24,768 bases of DNA, from assembly GCA_903824515.1 (NCBI GenBank), contig CAIJXA010000019.1, positions 1 through 24,768 on the forward strand, in the 5' to 3' direction. The translations under genes and the position numbers were made by a program. This DNA comes from an uncultured bacterium. Its GTDB lineage: Bacteria > Patescibacteriota > Minisyncoccia > Moranbacterales > GWC2-37-73. The notes under the pieces were generated by a model, which saw nothing but the letters and a program-made list of their open reading frames with translations, had not been told where the DNA came from and did no database searches. Shown here piece by piece: positions 9,001 to 15,596 of this stretch; position 1 is the first letter of the stretch; every line of letters begins with the position of its first letter.

Positions 9001-10239
9001 GGAACGAAAGTTTCCGTGATTGAACCGATTCGAACTGTGGCCTTGAACAGTAAAACAGTTGTTGAAACTGAGACTAAAAACAAAACGAAAACTAAAAAGA
9101 AATATGTGCTTGCAACTAGTTTGCCAGAAACAGGCACAAACAATTTTTGGACTCTGTTTGGAATGGTTGCATTAATTATCGGGGGCGCGTTGCTGATTAT
9201 TAAAAAAAGAAGAATGCAAAAAAATAATATAAAAACCTTAGTTGTGGCAGTCATTGCTTTTACGAGCTTATTGATAATGGCAAATGGTGCCGAGGCTGCT
9301 GTTTCAGTTCAGGTTCAGCAGCCAAGTTCCACAATTTCAAGCGCTACTTATCCAATTGGCTTTGTGGTGCTTGGAACAGATCCTAGTAAAGAAATCACAG
9401 TAAAATGCTTCAGATTAAATAGTGGCACTGACGTGCAAATTGGCAGTGACATTGTTTTGGCATCAATTGATAGCGGCAAGGCTAGCGGTAATTCTGGAAG
9501 CTGTCTGCTTGATGCAGCAACTTTACCAAATTTTAATGGCGGCAAATATAAGTTTTATGTAACAGCTAGCGATGGTGTTGATGATGCAACTAGCGTCGAA
9601 ACGACTGATGTTATCGTGGATGTTGTCGGACCTGAGGTTCCGCTTAACTATGCTCGTGTTGACGTTGATTCTTGCAATAAACAAATAGCTTTTACCACAG
9701 CAAATGATGGACAGACAGTAAAGACAGAGTTATATCGTTCAACTGAAATTTCTTTTGCAGCTGATTCAGCAACAATTGTTGCCAGTCAAGATATTTTACC
9801 AAATGTCGCTGGCTCTTTTAGCGATGTTGTGCCTGATTGCAATCAGGCTTATCATTATGTTATTCGAGCACTTGATGAGAATGGAAATTCTTCAGCTTTT
9901 GTGGGGGATGAAAATGTCACAGTTACGACTGAAACGAAAACGAAAACCCACACCAAAACTCGAAAGATTATTGTTGGCAATAATCCAGTCGGAGCAATTG
10001 CTGTTGGTGGGGCAAATGCTGCCGGGGCAGCTGTAGTGGCTGCAGAGACAACAAATTCTGAGCAAGCTACTCAGGGCACGCGGCAAGGGAATGGCTCAGT
10101 TCTGGGTGAAGAAACAACAACAGGTGGAGCTTCTGGCTTTACTAAGAAAGCCTTGCCATGGGTTTTGTTAATTGCTGCCGCTGGCTTGGTTTGGCGTGCG
10201 ATATTAAAGAGAAAAAAACATGATGAACCTAAAGCATAA
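6031..10239 (+). CDS. Giant surface protein: LPETG sortase substrate fused in frame to a second secreted protein
   Basis: The first half (residues 1-1061) has an N-terminal basic and hydrophobic export signal, then a Pro/Ala/Glu-rich stretch to about 180 and a domain with TSDGGKK near 190-330. Three Cys-containing modules follow, ending in CIFTN, CTFTN and CTFRN at about 502, 611 and 732 and marked by GW and Y.V.E. Next come a SdrD-B-like domain with GQKWEDLNGDGKKN and DENGNGKLDEGE, a DUF11-like domain from about 866, and a full sorting signal: LPETG (1031-1035), a hydrophobic helix and KKRR. The frame then runs straight into a second signal peptide (MQKNNIKTLVVAVIAF, then an AEA/AV cleavage site), Ig/FN3-like segments, a TKTKTHTKTRK linker, VLGEETT, a last membrane helix and a basic tail. 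It probably represents two surface proteins joined at an A7 tract. Start: ATG with no SD. Confidence 0.85.
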   Translation: MKVSKRTRQWTRKALNLWVVFMMLLQPISTPGILVAIAEDTSAVSVDSVVAPDATPKENPVVKKDESVLKTASDETPVAASSAPEKKADAAPIETPAVVSIPAPEAPSASKLELDSAAVEVAAPEQTPEIAPAGQAMLPVSEVPKLSDQPATGAIDAGAASTSTEKPQMAEDPIWKTSDGGKKAETKDVVNLNTEYKFPGNENVIVKFTKLPENPGKLLIEEITLSDEQVAQVGAFSNKAYDITSDMVDKTFEYTMTLPADKVSGQDSVGITYAEKMEDLSAPEKMGTVAAQDVSFDSKNGEVTSKNLDHFTVYIVVKTYANSAMTVERSSYFRGETVYAKSNDFSQKEYLKIQIKNPQGTIVNWAEKYAKSIDASYELSSNAPIGTWKVELLKKDGCNYIVKDTAEFTVKSARFGKIVIKKHTISNNEKEENSDSFTFDPSWSHENFQLSNGQSHESENLVAGHYSVREFPTKGWDLTAVSCGEGINPDVIDLHAGETVVCIFTNTKRGEITIKKDAIPDDSQEFSFVGNFGEKRPEIFQLIDDGEKNYEHEDFRDHEGVSNEKTFEVKPGSDYSVSENQVEGWKLTDVQCSNGNNISAITVEPGQHVTCTFTNKKLGQITLVKETTEGNGTFDFNMTGISLPETATLTTLDGAALQTFENIDPDNTYEIAEVASAGWDLQSAECVNEKGDKGHAKDEDHHWFSQDDNHWKHADQLNPASFEVNPGGQVTCTFRNSPNGVIHGQKWEDLNGDGKKNSSDGENGQVEEKNLADWTIFLDENGNGKLDEGEKLTVTSSDENTFGQYSFEHLAPATYSVCEVLQEGWYQTYPGGQTNCHSVVLPESNQQVTEGQIPDSSYDFGNAKLGSLSIEKTNDASSPKRPGEKVKYTLKVTALEGKINHVSVTDLPPAGFVYVSGSGQGAPFIHEYASPGVWDLGTMAAGQVKTLTYEAAISPTLDPGLYNDTAFATGTSEIGAQVLANEASQGVPFVGTKVSVIEPIRTVALNSKTVVETETKNKTKTKKKYVLATSLPETGTNNFWTLFGMVALIIGGALLIIKKRRMQKNNIKTLVVAVIAFTSLLIMANGAEAAVSVQVQQPSSTISSATYPIGFVVLGTDPSKEITVKCFRLNSGTDVQIGSDIVLASIDSGKASGNSGSCLLDAATLPNFNGGKYKFYVTASDGVDDATSVETTDVIVDVVGPEVPLNYARVDVDSCNKQIAFTTANDGQTVKTELYRSTEISFAADSATIVASQDILPNVAGSFSDVVPDCNQAYHYVIRALDENGNSSAFVGDENVTVTTETKTKTHTKTRKIIVGNNPVGAIAVGGANAAGAAVVAAETTNSEQATQGTRQGNGSVLGEETTTGGASGFTKKALPWVLLIAAAGLVWRAILKRKKHDEPKA
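9202..9232 (+). promoter_or_regulatory. A7 slippery tract at the junction of the two surface-protein halves
   Basis: Two runs of seven A residues (9202-9208 and 9218-9224) flank an internal ATG (9214). In the sequence as given the frame is open. One extra A in the first run makes the TAA at 9225 a stop; one A fewer makes the TAA at 9230 a stop. Either change would end the first protein just after its basic sorting-signal tail and leave the ATG at 9214, preceded by AGAAGA, as the start of the second. Confidence 0.6.
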
Positions 10240-10879
10240 TTTATTGAAAAATTGGGAAGCGATTCTTGCTGGGATTCTTATTCTTGTAGGAGTTGTGATT
10301 TTAGCTAGGATATATGGACCGCTTCTTAATAACGAAGTTAAATATCAATTTTCGACTAAGGGAAAAAATGTTGCAGTGCTTGGGAAGGTTGAACAGGCCG
10401 AAAAGATTGTGGCTGAAAATGCCGGAATGCAAGTGATACAACCAATAGACGAAATCTTTGGAATTGTGATTCCAAAGATTTCAGCTAATGCAAAAGTTGT
10501 TGCGGATGTTGATCCAAATGATTCATCAGTTTATCAAGAGGTTTTGACTAGGGGCGTGGCTCAGGCGCAAGGCAGTGCCAATCCTGGCGAAAAGGGAAAC
10601 GTTTTTATTTTTGCTCACTCGGGGGTTGATTTTTCGCAAGCTGCTCAATACAATGCGGTGTTTTATTTGCTTGGGAATTTAAAAACCGGTGATGATATTT
10701 TTCTTTTTCACAATGGAGAAAAATTTCACTATGCTGTTAAGGAAAGTAAAATAGTTGCTCCTGAAGACGTGAAATACTTGGAAAATGGAGGAACTGATGA
10801 AAAGATTACATTGATGACTTGCTGGCCAGCGGGCACAACACTTCAAAGACTTATTATTATTGGTGAGCGAGTAAATTAA
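10220..10879 (+). CDS. Sortase (transpeptidase for surface proteins)
   Basis: Sortases cleave an LPxTG-type signal between Thr and Gly and join the protein to a cell-surface nucleophile. This 219-residue product has an N-terminal membrane helix (residues about 13-31), a beta-rich domain starting at GIVIPKI, the catalytic His in FAHSG (H133), the catalytic Cys in LMTCWPAG (C201), and the Arg in TLQRL (R210). The start at 10220 (or the ATG at 10223) overlaps the end of the surface-protein gene by 20 bases, which suggests translational coupling and a dedicated enzyme-substrate pair. The LPETG at residue 1031 of the neighbour is the obvious substrate. I cannot assign the class (A to F) with certainty. 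Confidence 0.92.
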   Translation: MMNLKHNLLKNWEAILAGILILVGVVILARIYGPLLNNEVKYQFSTKGKNVAVLGKVEQAEKIVAENAGMQVIQPIDEIFGIVIPKISANAKVVADVDPNDSSVYQEVLTRGVAQAQGSANPGEKGNVFIFAHSGVDFSQAAQYNAVFYLLGNLKTGDDIFLFHNGEKFHYAVKESKIVAPEDVKYLENGGTDEKITLMTCWPAGTTLQRLIIIGERVN

Positions 10880-10957
10880 CTTTTATAACAATTATTCTGG
10901 CAATTTTTTGGATTAGAAATTTCAGTTTCAGTCGCAGTTTCGACAAAAATGGACTTG

Positions 10958-10986
10958 TTGACAGTTAACTATTATTCCTGTATACT
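10958..10986 (+). promoter_or_regulatory. Strong sigma-70-type promoter for the RRM gene
   Basis: TTGACA (10958-10963) and TATACT (10981-10986) are separated by exactly 17 bases. The start of transcription is expected near 10993, giving a leader of about 90 bases. Confidence 0.85.
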
Positions 10987-10992
10987 AGGATT

Positions 10993-11083
10993 AATTGTAA
11001 GTGTCTTACTGGTTTTCGCCTTTGCGGCTAAAATTAAGAGAGGAGGTCGCCTTACAAAGTGTAATTAGAACAAAGCGAAAACT
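10993..11083 (+). promoter_or_regulatory. Structured leader of the RRM gene with displaced Shine-Dalgarno
   Basis: GTTTTCGCCTTTG (11012-11024) can pair with CAAAGCGAAAAC (11071-11082) with one bulged C; the right arm ends one base before the ATG. AGGAGG (11041-11046) is inside the enclosed loop, about 37 bases from the start codon, which is too far for ordinary use unless the stem brings them together. TTGTAAG (10995-11001) can pair either with the nearby CTTAC (11005-11009) or with CTTACAA (11051-11057), so two mutually exclusive folds are possible. Families of RRM proteins in other bacteria are cold-regulated; that link is inference here. Confidence 0.55.
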
Positions 11084-11410
11084 ATGGCAACAAAACTATA
11101 CGTTGGAGGACTTCCTTATTCAACTTCGGAAGACCAACTAAAAGACCTTTTTGCTCAAGCAGGAACCGTGGCATCAGCAACAATTATCATGGATAAAATG
11201 ACTGGTCGCTCAAAAGGTTTCGGATTCGTTGAAATGTCTTCTGATCAAGAAGCTCAATCAGCAATCGAAGCGCTTGACAAAAAAGAGTACGAAGGTCGTA
11301 CTTTGACTGTAAATGAAGCTCGTCCAATGGAAGCTCGTCCTCCAAGGCGTGATTTCAACGGCGGTGGTAACAACCGAGGTGGTGGTTACGGAAGTCGAAA
11401 CAGCTACTAG
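11084..11410 (+). CDS. RRM-domain RNA-binding protein
   Basis: Single RNA-recognition-motif proteins bind single-stranded RNA and are often abundant and cold-induced. This 108-residue protein has RNP2 (LYVGGL, residues 5-10), RNP1 (KGFGFVEM, about 45-52), and a Gly/Arg/Asn-rich tail (GGGNNRGGGYGSRNS) as in cyanobacterial-type Rbp proteins. It has the best promoter in the window, a folded leader and a strong terminator, so it is a monocistronic and probably highly expressed gene. The start follows from the conserved N-terminus (MATKLYVGGLPY). Its target RNAs are unknown; an autoregulatory role on its own leader is possible. Confidence 0.95.
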   Translation: MATKLYVGGLPYSTSEDQLKDLFAQAGTVASATIIMDKMTGRSKGFGFVEMSSDQEAQSAIEALDKKEYEGRTLTVNEARPMEARPPRRDFNGGGNNRGGGYGSRNSY

Positions 11411-11452
11411 TAATAGTCGTTGAGTCGAAGCTGCCTCATCGGCAGTTAGAAC

Positions 11453-11483
11453 AAAAAACACTCCGCTTGCGGGGTGTTTTTTT
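11453..11483 (+). terminator. Intrinsic terminator of the RRM gene
   Basis: AACACTCCGC pairs with GCGGGGTGTT around a TT loop with one T-G wobble, flanked by A-run and T-run (T7). A second small hairpin, CTGCC-TCATC-GGCAG, precedes it at 11431-11445. Confidence 0.9.
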
Positions 11484-11494
11484 GTGAATTTACA

Positions 11495-11503
11495 TGCTAT
11501 AAT
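11495..11503 (+). promoter_or_regulatory. Extended -10 element upstream of the sigma factor gene
   Basis: TGCTATAAT matches TGnTATAAT exactly. No good -35 is seen, as is usual for extended -10 promoters. Transcription would start near 11510, about 37 bases before the ATG. Confidence 0.5.
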
Positions 11504-11546
11504 AAACCCTGTTAGGTATTAAGTTTTCATGTCGAGATAATTTTGA

Positions 11547-12155
11547 ATGAAAAAAGAAAAGAAAGTAGAATTGGAAAATTTTTCAGAAAAAACTGATGAA
11601 GAACTAGTTGCGATGGCCTTGAAAAACCCTGATAGCTATGGCTTTCTCGTTCAGCGTTATGAAGAAAAATTGCTTCGATACATTATGCGTATCTCGAGGT
11701 CAACAAAGGAAGATTGTGAAGATATTCTTCAGGATGTTTTTTTGAGTGCCTATAAAAATCTTAATGACTTTGATCAGGATTTGAAATTTTCATCTTGGAT
11801 TTATCGCATCACCCATAATAAAGTCATTAGTCATTTTCGAAAGGTTACGGCGCGCCCAAAAACAACTACCTATGAAGGAGATTCGAATTTGCTTAATATT
11901 TTGGCAAGTGATGAAGATTTGGTTCGTAATCTCGAGAGAAAATATACAGCAGTGGAAGTTAAGGATGTTTTGGACAGACTGGATGAAAGATATCGGGAGG
12001 TTTTGGTGCTTAAATTTCTGGAAGAAAAAGATTATAAGGAAATTTCTGATATTCTTGAAAAGCCAATGGGAACCGTGGCTACTTTAATCAGTAGGGCCAA
12101 ACAGCAATTCAAAGAAAAAACTCAGGAAGGGAGTAGTAAGGGGGAGAAGTTATAA
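11547..12155 (+). CDS. ECF-type RNA polymerase sigma-70 factor
   Basis: ECF sigma factors direct RNA polymerase to stress- or envelope-related promoters and contain only regions 2 and 4. The 202-residue product has region 2 with YGFLVQRYEEKLLRYI and EDCEDILQDVFLSAYKNL (about 33-78), followed by FSSWIYRITHNKVISHFR. Region 4 (about 130-190) has VLDRLDERYREVLVLKF and a helix-turn-helix with YKEISDILEKPMGTVATLIS RAK. No Shine-Dalgarno sequence is seen. The next gene encodes a three-helix membrane protein, the usual place for an anti-sigma factor, so the pair may respond to an envelope signal. The regulon is unknown. Confidence 0.93.
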   Translation: MKKEKKVELENFSEKTDEELVAMALKNPDSYGFLVQRYEEKLLRYIMRISRSTKEDCEDILQDVFLSAYKNLNDFDQDLKFSSWIYRITHNKVISHFRKVTARPKTTTYEGDSNLLNILASDEDLVRNLERKYTAVEVKDVLDRLDERYREVLVLKFLEEKDYKEISDILEKPMGTVATLISRAKQQFKEKTQEGSSKGEKL

Positions 12156-12332
12156 AGTTTAAAAGTCTAAAGTTATAAAATGGGAATTTAATTGAGCTAA
12201 GTTTTAATGTCTAATTCTAAATTTCTAATGCCTAATGAAATACAATAGAGCCAAAATGAAAATAGAATTTACACATTTGTGGATTTTTCGTGCATTTATA
12301 TAAATTCGTAATTCGTAGGGCTCTGAAATTAT
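12156..12332. other. Spacer with short direct repeats
   Basis: Filler rich in TAA and AAT with repeated strings such as CTAAT (12210-12237) and ATTCGTA (two copies, 12304-12317). No gene or promoter is evident. AGAGCC near 12248 and GGCTCT near 12320 could pair. Confidence 0.45.
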
Positions 12333-13139
12333 ATGACAACAACAAGTGAGAAGATTTTGAATACAATTAAGGAGGCGAATGTTAAACCCCAACCGAAATG
12401 GAAGTTTTTGGTTAAGAATTGGTTGACTTGGGTTATGTTTGTTTCGGCTTTGCTTGTTGGAGCTTTGTCTTTTGCTGTGATGTTAGACATTATTGTTCGC
12501 CATGATTGGGACATTTATTTTTATCTGCATAAAACCTTTTTGCAGTATATGTTGCTTTCATTGCCATACGTCTGGATTGTTTTCTTGATTGTATTTTTTG
12601 GCGTTGCTTATTATGATTTTATTCATATCAGAGGTTGGTATCGTCATCGAGTCTATTTGGTGGTGATTGCCTCGGTTTTTTTGAGTGTTGGTTGTGGTCT
12701 GATCTTTTTCTTTGCTGGCTTCGGAAAAACAGTTGATCGCATTCTGACTAAGAATATGCCTTTTTATGGACTAGTTAAGGTCAATAAGGAACAATTATGG
12801 AATCATCCAGATGAAGGATTGCTGGAGGGTGAAATTATTGAGGTTAAAAATCCAGATGAATTTGTCTTGGAGGACCCATCTGGAAAACAATGGGATGTCC
12901 AAGATGTTAATGCGAAAGTTAACGGTAAGGTTATTAATCAGGGAGAAAATGTTGAAATAATTGGTGGAAAGAAAAGCGAAAACGGATTTGTGGCCAAAAA
13001 AATTCGCGAAGCAGATAATGAAAAAGAGGACGAATTTATCAGAAAAAGATTACGACCAACAGGACACGGTGGTGCTGGACCTTGCGGCCAGCAGAGTAAT
13101 TGCGGCGCAAATGACTCAGATGGCGGAAATAATTTATAA
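12333..13139 (+). CDS. Three-pass membrane protein with C-terminal soluble domain, possible anti-sigma factor
   Basis: The 268-residue product has a 28-residue basic N-terminal tail, three hydrophobic helices (about 30-53, 70-96 and 109-130), then a soluble part. That part contains EGEIIEVKNPDEFVLEDPSG followed by QDVNAKVNGKVINQGENVEI, a small beta domain like those of DUF5666-type proteins. It ends in a Gly-rich tail with GHGGAGPCGQQSNCG. Its position directly after the ECF sigma gene suggests sequestration of that factor, but no classical anti-sigma zinc motif is seen in the N-terminus. A terminator follows. Annotation as a membrane protein is firm; the anti-sigma role is inference from context. 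Confidence 0.75.
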   Translation: MTTTSEKILNTIKEANVKPQPKWKFLVKNWLTWVMFVSALLVGALSFAVMLDIIVRHDWDIYFYLHKTFLQYMLLSLPYVWIVFLIVFFGVAYYDFIHIRGWYRHRVYLVVIASVFLSVGCGLIFFFAGFGKTVDRILTKNMPFYGLVKVNKEQLWNHPDEGLLEGEIIEVKNPDEFVLEDPSGKQWDVQDVNAKVNGKVINQGENVEIIGGKKSENGFVAKKIREADNEKEDEFIRKRLRPTGHGGAGPCGQQSNCGANDSDGGNNL

Positions 13140-13175
13140 ACAGAAAAGAGTTAGTCCGCAGTATTTTAAAGGAGG

Positions 13176-13200
13176 GCCATTTCTCTTGAGATGGCTTTTT
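13176..13200 (+). terminator. Intrinsic terminator after the sigma/membrane-protein pair
   Basis: GCCATTTC (13176-13183) pairs with GAGATGGC (13188-13195), one T-G wobble, loop TCTT, then TTTTT. Confidence 0.85.
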
Positions 13201-13383
13201 AATTTGATCTGGGATTTTTGGAGTCTAATGGCACACTGTTAGTTGGGTGCGTTCTGTTGTATAATTAAGTTAGTTAATTCAGATGGAAATTAGCTTGAAT
13301 AGTTTTATAAACATTGGAGACCTAAGCTCCTGGCAACTAATAATGAGGTTAAATTTCAAATATAATACTTAATTTTTTCAAAA

Positions 13384-14301
13384 ATGCTTTGGATTATTCT
13401 GACAGTTAGTGCTTATCTTTTTGGGGCTTTGGCCAACATTCTGGACAAGTTTTTATTGGGTTCAAAAAGATTTTCATCGGCGCCGGTCTACGCTTTTTAT
13501 GTTGGCGTGTTTAGTTTGTGGGCGCTGTTTTTTGCACCTTTTGGATTAAGAGTGCCGAGTCTTTCGGGGCTGACAATTTGTTTTGGCAGTGGGATTATTT
13601 TTTTGTTGGGAATTTTGCTGCTATATTTTGCCATTGGTAAAGCGCAGGCTAGTCGGGTGGTGCCAGTAGTGGGTGCGGTCTTGCCGCTGGCAACTTTTTT
13701 GATTTCGCTGCCACTACAGGCGGAAAAATTGAGCACTGTTCAATTTCTTGGAATTTTATTGCTGATTTTTGGCGGACTGCTAATTTCTTTCGATTTACCC
13801 TTGCAACTTGGAAAGAAAAAATTTTTCAGTGGATTTTCTTTTGCTATCGGAGCCGGAATTTTGTTGGCAATTTCCTATGTGGCTTTTAAGAATTTGTCTG
13901 CAAGTGAAAATTTTGTGACTTGGTATGTTTGGACCAGGGTGGGCGGCTTTTTGGGAGCGCTTAGCTTGCTGATGGTGCCGATTTGGCGCAGGGATATTTT
14001 GAAAAGTTTTCATGTGCATAAGAAAAACAAAAAACAAGCGCTCAGCACGGGAGTAATTTTTGTCGGCAATAAAGTTGTTGGCGGGCTCAGCGCACTGCTG
14101 CTGAATTATGCGATCACGCTTGGCAGTGTGACACTTATCAATGCATTGGTTTCTATTCAATATGTTTTCGTGTTAATATTGGTATGGTTGGTTTCGCAAA
14201 AATATCATCAGATTTTTGAAGAAAAATTGTATTTTTGGGATTGGGCGCAGAAGATTGTCGCAATTGGCGTGATAGCAGTGGGAATATTTTTTATAAAATA
14301 G
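13384..14301 (+). CDS. EamA/DMT-family transporter
   Basis: The 305-residue protein has about ten hydrophobic helices arranged as two EamA-like halves (residues about 1-135 and 148-305). Family features are GALANILDKFLL in helix 1, QASRVVPVVGAVLPLATFL in the first half, and the corresponding SVTLINALVSIQYVFVLIL in the second. Members of this drug/metabolite transporter superfamily export or import small metabolites; the substrate cannot be told from sequence. The gene has no SD, stands between two terminators and is therefore probably expressed alone. Confidence 0.88.
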   Translation: MLWIILTVSAYLFGALANILDKFLLGSKRFSSAPVYAFYVGVFSLWALFFAPFGLRVPSLSGLTICFGSGIIFLLGILLLYFAIGKAQASRVVPVVGAVLPLATFLISLPLQAEKLSTVQFLGILLLIFGGLLISFDLPLQLGKKKFFSGFSFAIGAGILLAISYVAFKNLSASENFVTWYVWTRVGGFLGALSLLMVPIWRRDILKSFHVHKKNKKQALSTGVIFVGNKVVGGLSALLLNYAITLGSVTLINALVSIQYVFVLILVWLVSQKYHQIFEEKLYFWDWAQKIVAIGVIAVGIFFIK

Positions 14302-14313
14302 TTTTTCAATATA

Positions 14314-14356
14314 AAAAACGTGATATAAATTTCGCTCGTATACGTTTTTCTTTTTA
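14314..14356 (+). terminator. Terminator after the EamA gene
   Basis: AAAAACGT (14314-14321) and ACGTTTTT (14342-14349) are perfect inverted copies across a 20-base loop, followed by CTTTTTAT. Confidence 0.6.
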
Positions 14357-14450
14357 TCCCAGTGAAAATGTTTTCAAATCTCTTGGATTTTTGACACCAA
14401 GGTAAACCACTTTCAAGCGAAAAGAGAAAAAGTATGCTCGCTCAAAATAA

Positions 14451-15581
14451 GTGAAAAAAGAAAATAAAAAAACAAAAAAAGCAGCAAAACTAAAAAAGCC
14501 AGCAGTGATCGCACAATCTGCGAAAGAGCAGGAAAGTTTTTGGCAGAAATTTTTTTCAGGTTTGAAAAATTTTCTAAAAATAGTTGGCTGGATTGTTGGC
14601 GGAGCATTGACGATAGCTTTGTTATTTTTCGGCTATATTAATTTGCCAGTTAAGGAAGTTTCTACTAAGGCAGTGATTGGGACGACTTTTTCTTTGCGAT
14701 ATGCTCAGGATATTGGGCTTGATTGGCGACAAGCCTATGTGGCAATGTTGGATGATTTGAAAATTAGGTATATTCGTTTGCCAGTGTATTGGGACAAGGT
14801 TGAAACAAGCGATGGCCAATATGATTTTTCTGACATTGATTGGCAGCTTGGAGAGGCTAAGCAACGCGGGGCTAAAATTATTTTGGCTTTTGGGCAAAAA
14901 ACTCCAAGGTGGCCGGAATGCTTCATCCCGAAATGGATTGGAGTTGATGATGTCAAAAGAAAAGAACGACTATTGGCTTTTGAAAAAGTTGTAGTAGAAA
15001 GATATCGAGACAATCATCCGGAGATCATTCGCTGGCAGGTTGAAAATGAGCCATTTCTTGATTTTGGAATTTGTCCTCCAATAAATCCAGCTTTAGTTGA
15101 TAATGAAGTCGCCCAAGTAAAAAGCTTGGACACATCAAAACCAATAATGCTTACTGACGGTGGTGAAGCAACTCTTTGGATTGAAGCTGCCAAGCGAGCA
15201 GATATTTTTGGCACGACGATGTATCGCGAGGTGATTAGTCCACGCTTTGGATATTGGAAATATCCACTGGGGCCAAATTTTTTCAAAGCTAAGCAACTTT
15301 TGATCCGAATTTTTGCTCATCAAAATAATGCAATCGTGATTGAGTTGCAGGGAGAGCCGTGGATTCAAGGTTGGACAACCGCTGCACCGATTGAAACTCA
15401 ATTAGCCTCAATGGATGCAGCAAAATTAGCTGATAATGTTTCTTTTGCAAAAAAGACTGGCATGAAAGAAGTCTATATTTGGGGAGTTGAATGGTGGTAT
15501 TGGATGAAGATGGAGCAAAATAATTCAACTCTTTGGGAACAAGCAAAGGAAATTATTCAACTTAACACTAGCAATAATTAG
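14451..15581 (+). CDS. Membrane-anchored glycoside hydrolase (clan GH-A-like TIM barrel)
   Basis: The 376-residue protein has a Lys-rich cytoplasmic tail (1-18), a membrane helix at about 43-63, then an extracellular barrel. Features of retaining clan A hydrolases are LKIRYIRLPVYWDKVE (strand 2 region), RGAKIILAFGQKTPRWPE, the acid/base motif WQVENEP (E200), and VIELQGEPW with a candidate nucleophile at E298 (or E302). WGVEWWYW near the end would line the sugar site. The exact family and substrate are not assigned. The GTG start overlaps the stop of a six-codon ORF (ATG 14434, TGA 14452). It is 15 bases from the L,D-transpeptidase gene and likely shares its transcript. Confidence 0.85.
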   Translation: MKKENKKTKKAAKLKKPAVIAQSAKEQESFWQKFFSGLKNFLKIVGWIVGGALTIALLFFGYINLPVKEVSTKAVIGTTFSLRYAQDIGLDWRQAYVAMLDDLKIRYIRLPVYWDKVETSDGQYDFSDIDWQLGEAKQRGAKIILAFGQKTPRWPECFIPKWIGVDDVKRKERLLAFEKVVVERYRDNHPEIIRWQVENEPFLDFGICPPINPALVDNEVAQVKSLDTSKPIMLTDGGEATLWIEAAKRADIFGTTMYREVISPRFGYWKYPLGPNFFKAKQLLIRIFAHQNNAIVIELQGEPWIQGWTTAAPIETQLASMDAAKLADNVSFAKKTGMKEVYIWGVEWWYWMKMEQNNSTLWEQAKEIIQLNTSNN

Positions 15582-15596
15582 CAGGCAGGAGACGCT

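Noticed and set aside
13255..13275. TATAAT at about 13259 as a promoter for the EamA gene
   Set aside because: No acceptable -35 at 16-18 bases, and such strings are frequent in AT-rich DNA.
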